Notes: generated by a model not told the origin, from the sequence alone. A stretch of DNA of 64,000 bases from Lachnospiraceae bacterium (GCA_910574965.1 CAJTDB010000016.1:1-64000), one strand, 5' to 3'. Counted from the first letter of the stretch, positions 35,684-41,477 are shown. Program-made: numbers and translations.

Positions 35684-35788
35684 CTACTGCACAAAAGCAT
35701 GTACCACGTTTATGGCCCATATAAAAATGATCACCCATGAGATCAGACATCCCATAGTGATCCAAAACCATTTGTTATCTCTCATCAT
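35684..35788 (-). CDS. Tiny membrane protein, 34 residues
   Basis: MMRDNKWFWITMGCLISWVI and a further IFIWAINVVHAFVQ make a single membrane span. Its ATG overlaps the stop of the preceding small gene (TGATG), and its own stop is followed by AGAGGAAGGTG, the leader of the next gene. Coupled overlaps suggest a real gene. Small membrane proteins of this kind can act in superinfection exclusion or lysis, but that is only a guess. Confidence 0.6.
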   Translation of the reverse strand: MMRDNKWFWITMGCLISWVIIFIWAINVVHAFVQ

Positions 35789-35901
35789 TCCTCGTATACC
35801 CACAAGATTCTTCCATCATTGATCAGATAGCGATATCCGATCTCCTCATGCAGTACTTCCAACTCTTTTACCGGTATTTCGTTTGCCTCCATGATGCTCA
35901 T
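35785..35901 (-). CDS. Small phage protein, 38 residues
   Basis: MSIMEANEIPVKELEVLHEE followed by IGYRYLINDGRILWVYEE, starting after AAGGAAAGG and ending in an overlap with the tiny membrane protein gene. No family recognised. Confidence 0.5.
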   Translation of the reverse strand: MSIMEANEIPVKELEVLHEEIGYRYLINDGRILWVYEE

Positions 35902-36044
35902 CTTTTTTCCTTTCCTTCTTAGTGACCGGGACCCGCAAATCTCCTCGCAGACCCCGGCAGGCTGTTGCAGTCCAGTTATAACGCAAGCGGGAATGGAACA
36001 CGCTCCCGGACACGGGACCAGGATGCCGCCGACCGGCTGATGCG

Positions 36045-36276
36045 CTAATGAAACTGCATATCCAACATGATCTGATACAGCGTCAGATACTCCTCCTGCG
36101 TGATCACGCCTTCCATGTACAGGCAGGCCAGAAATCCGTCTATCCATGCCCATTACCTTTGCGGCAACCTTAGTCGGCACCCCACCTGTCCCAAAACCAG
36201 GGCAGACATTTCCTAAAATTTTTCGGGCAATTCGATCAGCCATCTCATTTTCATCTCGTACCTGCTGCTCTGTCAT
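36045..36276 (-). pseudogene. Frameshifted small prophage gene
   Basis: The frame from ATG 36276 reads MTEQQVRDENEMADRIARKI and on to VAAKVMG, like the short conserved proteins of Firmicute prophages. One base later the -adjacent frame continues WIDGFLACLYMEGVITQEEY and ends at 36045 with QIMLDMQFH. The span is 232 bases, one more than a multiple of three. The second frame has no start after its upstream stop, so a one-base indel near 36150-36160 is likely. Confidence 0.5.
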
Positions 36277-36432
36277 TGTCCTGCTCACCTTCCTTTTTAT
36301 TAAATTTCTTCTTCGCTGATCAGATCAACTGCTGTTGTGTCAGGCCCGCCTTACGGCGGGCTTCTTTTAACTTCTCTCTTGCTATGACTCCTCCTCTCTT
36401 CATTTTTGCTTTTCCCAGCCCCTTCCATGTGC

Positions 36433-36469
36433 TATACTTCCTGTACAGGCTCCTGCCAGAGCCAAGTAT
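36433..36469 (+). promoter_or_regulatory. Promoter-hairpin unit, copy 1
   Basis: TATACT (36433-36438), four bases, then GTAC-a-GGCTC-ctgcca-GAGCC-aa-GTAT. It precedes the 69-residue gene at 36487. With a start about seven bases after TATACT the hairpin would be the 5' end of the mRNA. Confidence 0.75.
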
Positions 36470-36486
36470 CAAAGAAAGGAGATCAT

Positions 36487-36696
36487 ATGGCCTTATATAA
36501 ATACTCCATTGATGGAAGTTCACTTACCATCAATGAACGTCAGAAACTAATCCAGCTTCTTGATGACTTTGCTTATACCGGCACCATTTACATGGACATG
36601 GAATATGGCTTATATCAGGCTTTTTTCGACGAAGCAGATGATGTCTCTGCTATTCCTTTTCCGTCTGGAACTGTCCTGAAACGGATTTATCAGTAG
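36487..36696 (+). CDS. Accessory gene 1, 69 residues, unknown function
   Basis: The product MALYKYSIDGSSLTINERQK ... LYQAFFDEADDVSAIPFPSG is acidic and not recognised. AAAGGAG at 36475-36481 and the promoter-hairpin unit decide the ATG at 36487; the frame is open upstream through the promoter. It is convergent with, and overlaps by 47 bases, the minus-strand gene at 36650-36973. Confidence 0.65.
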   Translation: MALYKYSIDGSSLTINERQKLIQLLDDFAYTGTIYMDMEYGLYQAFFDEADDVSAIPFPSGTVLKRIYQ

Positions 36697-36973
36697 AATA
36701 ATGATGTATCGCCACTCTTACCTGTTCCGGATCATAGTCGATTACGGTCCGGAACGGTTTCGAAAAATCTATACGACTCACACTGTCTCCCAATACCTGA
36801 AGCATATTTAAATAAGTGATGAAGCACGTTGTCCATGGCCTGATGATCATGTCCTTGTTTTCTTCTAGATTCTCATTTCCGCATCTTAAAAACTTCTCAA
36901 AGTCCTGTCGTTCTTCCTGACTCATTCCTGCCTGAGACATCCGCACATATTTCTCCCTTTCCTTTTCTCCCAT
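36650..36973 (-). CDS. Phage protein, unknown function
   Basis: A 107-residue protein (MGEKEREKYVRMSQAGMSQE ... IDYDPEQVRVAIHHYSTDKS) starting after AGGAGGTGAGAG. The end overlaps the plus-strand accessory gene 1, suggesting that the plus-strand cassette was inserted against it or that the ends have drifted. Not recognised. Confidence 0.5.
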   Translation of the reverse strand: MGEKEREKYVRMSQAGMSQEERQDFEKFLRCGNENLEENKDMIIRPWTTCFITYLNMLQVLGDSVSRIDFSKPFRTVIDYDPEQVRVAIHHYSTDKSVSGQFQTEKE

Positions 36974-37106
36974 TCTCTCACCTCCTAATTCTTACTGTTG
37001 TTCCTGACAATCTAGTATCCGAAATGCTTCTTTCTCATGTTGCTGCCATATTCCATTCCTGGTAACTCATTCTCCTGATCCGCTTCCTTATCCTTCCATC
37101 TTGTGT

Positions 37107-37143
37107 TATACTTTCTGTACAGACTCATGCCAGAGCCAAGTAC
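37107..37143 (+). promoter_or_regulatory. Promoter-hairpin unit, copy 2
   Basis: TATACT (37107-37112), four bases, GTAC-a-GACTC-atgcca-GAGCC-aa-GTAC. One stem pair is broken (A opposite C). It precedes the Abi-alpha gene. Confidence 0.75.
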
Positions 37144-37165
37144 ACTTAAGAAAGAAGGATTTTAT

Positions 37166-37927
37166 ATGCCTAAAATTGAATTACCTGATTCCGCTACTGT
37201 TATTCTCGAAAATATCACCACAGAATTAACAGCAAATGCTGGAAAAACCTTCGGCGATATCTGGTTTCTTATATTTGGAGGTCTATCTCACATTGCCGAC
37301 AAGCGACGTGCGAAATATGCTCACAATTTATCCATTTATGAGCAAGAACTTTCTTCGGCAATATCTGAAATACCAGAAGATAAGCGAATTGAACCATCTT
37401 TACAGATAACTGCCCAAGCTTTAGAGAATTCTAAATATTGCATTGAAGAACAGGAACTCCGGAATATGTTTACTTCCCTAATAAGTAATTCAATAAACGC
37501 TGATTTTACTAAATACATTCATCCTTCATTTGCGGAAATCATTAAGCAAATGTCTGTGTTAGATGCCAAGATCCTAAAGAAATTTAAAACCGCACCTCCC
37601 ACGGGGATACCTATATGCAATTACAACGCATCAGAGCCTGGAAAAACAGAATTCATAGTGCTTTTAGAAAATGTATTTTTGGAACTTCCTGAATTCAGTT
37701 TAGATATCTGTTCTACTTCCATTTCCTCACTAGAACGATTGGGACTAATTCAAATACCTTCAGATCAATATTTAAAACCTTTAGAACAATACGATACTTT
37801 TAAATCTTATCCTTTGTTTAAGAAACTTAAAGAAAATAATCCTGACAAAGAGATTTTAATAGAAAAACGCGTTGCTATGTTAACTCCTCTTGGTCAGTCA
37901 TTTATTAAAGTATGCGTTCCTGATTGA
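37166..37927 (+). CDS. Abi-alpha (DUF4393) family protein
   Basis: A 253-residue protein. The middle EEQELRNMFTSLISNSINADF and YIHPSFAEIIKQMSVLDAKIL, and the end VAMLTPLGQSFIKVCVPD, are the signature of DUF4393, also called Abi-alpha after abortive infection. It may protect the lysogen against other phages. ATG at 37166 follows AAGAAGG and the shared promoter unit. This is the longest of the six plus-strand accessory genes and the only one with a plausible defence role. Confidence 0.8.
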   Translation: MPKIELPDSATVILENITTELTANAGKTFGDIWFLIFGGLSHIADKRRAKYAHNLSIYEQELSSAISEIPEDKRIEPSLQITAQALENSKYCIEEQELRNMFTSLISNSINADFTKYIHPSFAEIIKQMSVLDAKILKKFKTAPPTGIPICNYNASEPGKTEFIVLLENVFLELPEFSLDICSTSISSLERLGLIQIPSDQYLKPLEQYDTFKSYPLFKKLKENNPDKEILIEKRVAMLTPLGQSFIKVCVPD

Positions 37928-38038
37928 TTCACTACCATTTCAATCGCATCTGCTACATATGGTTTCATTGAGTGATATCAACAATCTAAATCTTCATTGT
38001 TATCAGATTGATTTGTGGTAATCCGTCTATCCAGTCCA

Positions 38039-38098
38039 TCAATCGGGAAAAGTCCGTATTCCTGTCATATACAGTTTATAGTGGCTTTCCCCGATTGA
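38039..38098. repeat. Inverted repeat after the Abi-alpha gene
   Basis: TCAATCGGGAAAAG (38039-38052) and CTTTCCCCGATTGA (38085-38098) pair with one bulge around a 32-base loop. It may end the Abi-alpha transcript, but there is no T-run. Confidence 0.45.
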
Positions 38099-38109
38099 AT
38101 ATTCTATGC

Positions 38110-38390
38110 CGCCGATCCCAATCCCTCTGGGGCAACACCTTACGTCAAATCTCCGGATGCCAGCTTTTCCTGAATCTCCTTCAGCGTAAAGTCCAGCTTT
38201 ACAACCTTCGTAAAGATGTAATGTGCTTCGACAGCTACTTCCTTGATTCCCTCTTCTTCCATGTATCTGGACATATCTCTAAAGTTCCCGAATGTTCCAA
38301 AACCTGTTTTAAGCTCCAGCAATGCTTGTACCTCCCAATGTCATTTACTTAAGCTCTCCCTCCGTTAAGTTAAGGCTTTTCCCTCTCTAA
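38110..38390. repeat. 280-bp repeat, copy a
   Basis: From CGCCGATCCC to the CCCTCTCTAAA end this stretch recurs at 39599-39879 with only scattered base changes. It carries a 60-residue minus-strand gene and the leader repeat T1. Confidence 0.85.
38140..38322 (-). CDS. Duplicated 60-residue protein, copy a
   Basis: The product starts MLELKTGFGTFGNFRDMSRY and continues EEEGIKEVAVEAHYIFTKVV. TTG at 38322 follows GGGAGG. The copy at 39629 differs at only a few residues (T/V, A/T, V/I), so both are likely under coding constraint. The C-terminal LDFTLKEIQEKLASGDLT looks like a small helical domain. Function unknown. Confidence 0.65.
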   Translation of the reverse strand: MLELKTGFGTFGNFRDMSRYMEEEGIKEVAVEAHYIFTKVVKLDFTLKEIQEKLASGDLT

Positions 38391-38392
38391 AA
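38336..38392 (-). repeat. Leader repeat T, copy 1
   Basis: CAATGTCA then TTACTTAAG, 11 bases, TTAAGTTAAGG and CCCTCTCTAAA. It directly precedes the ribosome site of the duplicated minus-strand gene and abuts promoter unit 3 on the other side. Confidence 0.75.
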
Positions 38393-38421
38393 TTGCTGTT
38401 GCTATTCCACACCCTTTTTCT

Positions 38422-38472
38422 TATACTATATGTACAGGCTGCCGCTCTCTGGCCAGTGCAGTAGCCAAGTAT
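38422..38472 (+). promoter_or_regulatory. Promoter-hairpin unit, copy 3
   Basis: TATACT (38422-38427), four bases, GTAC-a-GGCTgc ... gtAGCC-aa-GTAT, with a longer loop that holds its own TGGCCA. The 40 bases before it match those before copy 6, so T repeat plus promoter moved or duplicated together. Confidence 0.7.
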
Positions 38473-38492
38473 AAGAGAAAGGGGGTTATTTT

Positions 38493-38720
38493 ATGTATCA
38501 TGTCACTGTTATTTACGCAGATCAATCTTTCCGCGAATTTGGTCATGTAAATAAAATTGAATTTTATGCATCATCAGCGTACAAAACATTAGAAGGCGAT
38601 TCTATTACATCTCATCGCTATATGCTTGGGAACTTGACTTATCATCTTTTTTCTGAAGATGGTGTAGCAACTGTCTCTGTACACAACGCAATATCCTTTG
38701 AAGTTTACAAAGAAGACTAA
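38493..38720 (+). CDS. Accessory gene 3, 75 residues, unknown function
   Basis: MYHVTVIYADQSFREFGHVN ... SHRYMLGNLTYHLFSEDGVA. GGGGG-rich ribosome site 8 bases upstream and the promoter unit support the start. A strong terminator follows at 38728-38767. No family recognised; the beta-strand pattern suggests a small compact fold. Confidence 0.65.
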   Translation: MYHVTVIYADQSFREFGHVNKIEFYASSAYKTLEGDSITSHRYMLGNLTYHLFSEDGVATVSVHNAISFEVYKED

Positions 38721-38856
38721 TTTCATCCACCCTTATGTTGATATCCGCAGCATAAGGGTGGGTTTTTGTAACTGTGACACACTTTTTTACCGCTTCCTCT
38801 AATCTCTCTATGTCTCTAATTTTTACTTCAATACTTATCTTACCTGCCATTGCCAC
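38605..38856 (-). CDS. Small phage protein, partly overlapping accessory gene 3
   Basis: About 83 residues: MAMAGKISIEVKIRDIERLE ... VTVTKTHPYAADINIRVDEI, then a tail with different composition (KLQRILRCVQRQLLHHLQ) that lies antisense to accessory gene 3. GTG at 38856 is 9 bases after GGAGGT. The conserved-looking first 50 residues may be the old gene, whose end was replaced when the plus-strand cassette arrived. Confidence 0.45.
   Translation of the reverse strand: MAMAGKISIEVKIRDIERLEEAVKKCVTVTKTHPYAADINIRVDEISLLCKLQRILRCVQRQLLHHLQKKDDKSSSQAYSDEM
38728..38767 (+). terminator. Terminator of accessory gene 3
   Basis: CCACCCTTATG (38728-38738) pairs with CATAAGGGTGG (38751-38761), followed by GTTTTTG. 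It ends the plus-strand transcript just after the stop. Confidence 0.8.
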
Positions 38857-38883
38857 TCTTTTCTCACCTCCTTTTACACTCCT

Positions 38884-38922
38884 CAATGTCATTTACTTAA
38901 GCCTTCCCTCCGTTAAGTTAAG
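38884..38922 (-). repeat. Leader repeat T, copy 2
   Basis: CAATGTCATTTACTTAAG, 11 bases, TTAAGTTAAG, upstream of the minus-strand gene at 38605-38856. The GGCTTTT end seen in the other copies is missing, which argues against a terminator role. Confidence 0.7.
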
Positions 38923-39187
38923 AAATCTTTCCTTTGCAAAACGGCTCTATTTTTTCACGGAATCCATGATTTCTAAGAACGCAATGATATAAGGAAACTT
39001 CCCACTTTTATACAGAAATGGCTTTAGTAATTATGACTTCTCCTTTCATTTTTTTCTGTCTTTAATTCATCTACCTACACTCCCCCTACTACCCTTTAGA
39101 CCACTGCTCCTACTGAACAATGATCTACTTCTATGACTGGGCCATCTGCATTGGGAAATTGCGTGGCTGTTCTGCTACTTCTTGTGT

Positions 39188-39224
39188 TATACTTTCTGTA
39201 CAGGCTCCCGCCAGAGCCGAGTAC
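39188..39224 (+). promoter_or_regulatory. Promoter-hairpin unit, copy 4
   Basis: TATACT (39188-39193), four bases, GTAC-a-GGCTC-ccgcca-GAGCC-ga-GTAC, then AAAGAAAGAAGG. It matches copy 5 almost base for base. Confidence 0.78.
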
Positions 39225-39245
39225 AAAAGAAAGAAGGTTATCACT

Positions 39246-39500
39246 ATGGGACACAACAATCTTGTTTCACAAAATACCGTCCAACAAATCACCGAAAGCA
39301 TGGACGCACTGCTGAAGCACCAAATCCAGCAAAATAATGCTCCTTTAGAAACATGAGACATTCTCCTAAAGCTCCAAGAAGAATCCAAAAAAGAAAGTCA
39401 AACCAGTACCAGGTGCTTTATCATTCAAACTATTATTTCTACTGCTGCTCTAATTGCTGCCGTAGTCGCCGCAGTTGCAACTGTAATTCCACTATTGTAG
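39246..39500 (+). pseudogene. Accessory gene 4, small membrane protein with in-frame TGA
   Basis: From ATG 39246 the frame reads MGHNNLVSQNTVQQITESMD and stops at TGA 39354-39356 after 36 residues. The same frame then continues DILLKLQEESKKESQ and a clear membrane span (IIQTIISTAALIAAVVAAVA) to TAG at 39500. The intact gene would give 84 residues with a C-terminal anchor. A single base change explains the stop; read-through is less likely. Confidence 0.6.
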
Positions 39501-39576
39501 AGTTCGTAATAATTTGATTAATTCCCACACATATAACGGCTATTACCATTGCGATCATTGCAATCGCATTACACAT
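39439..39576 (-). CDS. Small membrane protein, 45 residues
   Basis: MCNAIAMIAMVIAVICVGIN forms a membrane span, followed by a Gln/Leu/Arg tail. GGAGGTGAGGAG precedes the ATG at 39576. The tail lies antisense to the end of accessory gene 4, so one of the two frames may be secondary. Confidence 0.5.
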   Translation of the reverse strand: MCNAIAMIAMVIAVICVGINQIITNSTIVELQLQLRRLRQQLEQQ

Positions 39577-39598
39577 CTCCTCACCTCCTCTCCCATCC

Positions 39599-39879
39599 CG
39601 CCGATCCCAATCGCTCTGGGGCAACACCTTACGTCAAATCTCCAGATGCCAGCTTTTCCTGAATCTCCTTCAGCGTAAAGTCCAGCTTTATAACCTTCGT
39701 AAAGATGTAATGTGCTTCGACAGTTACTTCCTTGATTCCTTCTTCTTCCATGTATCTGGACATATCTCTAAAGTTCCCGAATGTTCCAAAAACTGTTTTA
39801 AGTTCCAGCAATGCTTATACCTCCCAATGTCATTTACTTAAGCCTTCCCGCTGTTAAGTTAAGGCTTTTCCCTCTCTAA
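39599..39879. repeat. 280-bp repeat, copy b
   Basis: Second copy of the 38110-38390 repeat, offset by 1489 bases and in the same orientation. Accessory genes 3 and 4 lie between the copies, so recombination between them would delete both. Confidence 0.85.
39629..39811 (-). CDS. Duplicated 60-residue protein, copy b
   Basis: Starts MLELKTVFGTFGNFRDMSRY and continues EEEGIKEVTVEAHYIFTKVI. Differences from copy a are few and conservative. It has the same TTG start and GGGAGG-like leader. Function unknown. Confidence 0.65.
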   Translation of the reverse strand: MLELKTVFGTFGNFRDMSRYMEEEGIKEVTVEAHYIFTKVIKLDFTLKEIQEKLASGDLT

Positions 39880-39880
39880 A
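39825..39880 (-). repeat. Leader repeat T, copy 3
   Basis: CAATGTCATTTACTTAAG, 11 bases, TTAAGTTAAGG, CTTTTCCCTCTCTAAA. Here no promoter-hairpin unit follows on the plus strand. Confidence 0.7.
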
Positions 39881-39981
39881 TCATGCTTTTTTCATGCTTC
39901 TTCCCTTTCTGTTTGTTCCCGACCGCCGAAGCGGCCGGCACATAAAGAGTAAAATAGAGTAACCGGACACATCTGCCCGAA

Positions 39982-40057
39982 GGCACGGGCCGGAGTCGAA
40001 CCGGCAATATCTTGTGCAGGGATATTGTACTGATGCCCGCCGTGGGCTTCCCGTGCC
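39982..40057 (-). tRNA. tRNA-like structure, possibly degenerate tRNA-Cys (GCA)
   Basis: On the minus strand GGCACGG and CCGTGCC form a 7-bp acceptor, GCCGG-TTCGACT-CCGGC is a canonical T arm, and GCCC-acggc-GGGC can be a D arm. The anticodon arm AATATC-cctgcacaa-GATATT has a nine-base loop that would present GCA. Length is 76. The odd anticodon loop and lack of CCA make a working tRNA doubtful; a decayed tRNA or tRNA mimic is also possible. Confidence 0.4.
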
Positions 40058-40073
40058 ATATGCCGGCATCCTT

Positions 40074-40256
40074 TTATCGGATGCCTTTGATCTTTGATCT
40101 CTCTGCTCTTGGCTCTACATCCCGTTTAAAAAACATCTTCTTTCCGTTCCATATGGTCCCCTGGATTTTTCCTTCTTTTTCCAACCTCCACAAAGTCGTG
40201 CGGCTGAGTCCTGTCATCTCCATCGCAGTCTTTATTGTCACGAGTGCTTCCATCAT
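40074..40256 (-). CDS. Excisionase/MerR-like helix-turn-helix protein
   Basis: A 60-residue protein: MMEALVTIKTAMEMTGLSRT then TLWRLEKEGKIQGTIWNGKKMFF is the MerR-like helix-turn-helix of phage excisionases. It starts after GGAGGTGAG. It may be the excisionase for one of the two tyrosine recombinases or an early regulator. Confidence 0.7.
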   Translation of the reverse strand: MMEALVTIKTAMEMTGLSRTTLWRLEKEGKIQGTIWNGKKMFFKRDVEPRAERSKIKGIR

Positions 40257-40274
40257 ATATGCTCACCTCCTCCC

Positions 40275-40442
40275 CTAAACTGCCGCCAATTCCGCCGCCT
40301 TCCCGGTCTGCTCCGCTCTCCTTGCCTCCTGGCTCGCCAAAAGAATCGCAATGTTTGCATTGACAAGTTCCTGCGAGGTCGGTGATAAACGCTCGAACAT
40401 GGTGATCATTTTTCCGATCTCAGTCTTTTTCTCTTCTGACAT
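40275..40442 (-). CDS. Small phage protein, 55 residues
   Basis: ATG at 40442 follows AAAGGAG and reads MSEEKKTEIGKMITMFERLS then PTSQELVNANIAILLASQEA. It is a helical, acidic-to-neutral protein of unknown role, 19 bases upstream of the excisionase-like gene. Ends at TAG 40275. Confidence 0.6.
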   Translation of the reverse strand: MSEEKKTEIGKMITMFERLSPTSQELVNANIAILLASQEARRAEQTGKAAELAAV

Positions 40443-40502
40443 CTGCTTCAGCTCCTTTCCTTTCAGCTCATCTAATCATTTCCTATTTTTCCCCTCTTGT
40501 GC

Positions 40503-40539
40503 TATACTTTCTGTACAGGCTCCCGCCAGAGCCGAGTAC
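40503..40539 (+). promoter_or_regulatory. Promoter-hairpin unit, copy 5
   Basis: TATACT (40503-40508), four bases, GTAC-a-GGCTC-ccgcca-GAGCC-ga-GTAC, then AAAGAAAGGAGG. Confidence 0.78.
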
Positions 40540-40558
40540 GAAAGAAAGGAGGCTTTTA

Positions 40559-40885
40559 ATGAAAATCAATCCCGATTGTATACGAGATATTCTTTTGGAA
40601 GTCGAAAAGCATTCGTCATTCCATAGCTTTTACGAATATGCTCCCAGATCCCTTCCATCGGATTCATATCTTGCCAAATACGACATAGACACTGTTCTTT
40701 ATCACATCCGACAATGCGATTTATGTGGCTACTTATTCAATACTAATTGGCAGGTTTTTGAATATGTTGGCATTGAAGATTTGACCCCAGAGGGTCACGA
40801 ATTCTTGGCAGATATTCGTGACGATTCCATTTGGAAAAAAGCTTTGGCTAAAGGTGCTGGCGCTTCCCCAATGTCATTTACTTAA
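40559..40885 (+). CDS. DUF2513-like protein, C-terminally shortened
   Basis: A 108-residue protein. MKINPDCIRDILLEVEKHSS, TVLYHIRQCDLCGYLF and DLTPEGHEFLADIRDDSIW are clear DUF2513 parts. Family members usually continue another 15-30 residues; here the protein stops after GAGASPMSFT, and the last four codons and stop are the start of leader repeat T copy 4. The end has therefore been replaced by recombination into the repeat. It follows AAAGGAGG and promoter copy 5. Confidence 0.75.
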   Translation: MKINPDCIRDILLEVEKHSSFHSFYEYAPRSLPSDSYLAKYDIDTVLYHIRQCDLCGYLFNTNWQVFEYVGIEDLTPEGHEFLADIRDDSIWKKALAKGAGASPMSFT

Positions 40886-40925
40886 GCCTTCCCTCTGTTA
40901 AGTTAAGGCTTTTCCCTCTCTAAAA
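40869..40925 (+). repeat. Leader repeat T, copy 4
   Basis: CAATGTCATTTACTTAAG, 11 bases, TTAAGTTAAGGCTTTTCCC. It supplies the stop of the DUF2513 gene. Here AAGCCTT and AAGGCTT can pair before TTTT, so it may end that transcript. The next 40 bases match those after copy 1. Confidence 0.7.
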
Positions 40926-40954
40926 TCTCTGTTGCCATTACCCACCCTTCCTCT

Positions 40955-40991
40955 TATACTGTATGTACAAGCCACTGACATGGCCGAGTAC
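40955..40991 (+). promoter_or_regulatory. Promoter-hairpin unit, copy 6
   Basis: TATACT (40955-40960), four bases, GTAC-a-AGCCA-ctgaca-TGGCC-ga-GTAC. Compared with copies 4 and 5, two stem pairs have changed on both sides (T-A to C-G and C-G to A-T), so the stem itself is kept. Confidence 0.75.
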
Positions 40992-41009
40992 GAAAGAAAG
41001 GAACATTAT

Positions 41010-41228
41010 ATGGGAAAACAATATTCTAGTGGCGATACTGGACTTTGTCCTTATGTTGGGCATTCTGGGAGCATCATACTTAACTGGGATGATGATACTG
41101 TAGTTTCTGTTGAATGTAGTTTTGGAAACCATGAAACCTGCGGATATGCTAACAAATGCGAACTTTATCAACGCAAACCAGTTGGATTTGTTCAAACATA
41201 CCCTTTAAAAGACAAGTCAGTTCAATAA
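41010..41228 (+). CDS. Accessory gene 6, Cys-rich protein, 72 residues
   Basis: MGKQYSSGDTGLCPYVGHSG ... VECSFGNHETCGYANKCELY. Four cysteines and several histidines suggest zinc binding. AAAGGA precedes the ATG at 41010. The end overlaps the convergent minus-strand gene by 12 bases. Function unknown. Confidence 0.65.
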   Translation: MGKQYSSGDTGLCPYVGHSGSIILNWDDDTVVSVECSFGNHETCGYANKCELYQRKPVGFVQTYPLKDKSVQ

Positions 41229-41477
41229 TCCACCAAACTTTGCGACCTCTTGAATACTTACACTATTTAGGAGGTCACTACCTTTTTTCTCATAATTCTT
41301 TTTAATTGAATCCAACACTCGCATGACATCTTGATATGTATAATCCGTTTCCACTTCAATAACAGTAAGAATCTTATTTGTTAAAGTTGCCATTTTCACT
41401 GCTTCTTTATGGCTCATTGGCTCTATCTTGTCCACTTTCCTCTCCTTACCTCCTCCTGAAATCGTGTTTTCGTTCAT
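41217..41477 (-). CDS. Small phage protein, 86 residues
   Basis: MNENTISGGGKERKVDKIEP ... VIEVETDYTYQDVMRVLDSI; a helical protein starting after TAGGAG. Not recognised. Confidence 0.55.
   Translation of the reverse strand: MNENTISGGGKERKVDKIEPMSHKEAVKMATLTNKILTVIEVETDYTYQDVMRVLDSIKKNYEKKGSDLLNSVSIQEVAKFGGLLN

Noticed and set aside
36320-36523. Minus-strand frame ending REKLKEARRKAGLTQQQLI, like the start of an XRE protein
   Set aside because: Only one helix is present and the upstream part is antisense to accessory gene 1 and its promoter. It may be a relic, but there is too little for a gene call.
39881-40069. Minus-strand 62-codon frame across the tRNA-like element
   Set aside because: It overlaps the structured element, has odd composition and no ribosome site.
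36420-41230. Integron-like cassette array with attC sites
   Set aside because: The hairpins lie at the 5' side of genes with promoters, lack the bulged bases of attC, and no IntI-type insert is visible in the internal recombinase. The idea remains only a loose analogy.
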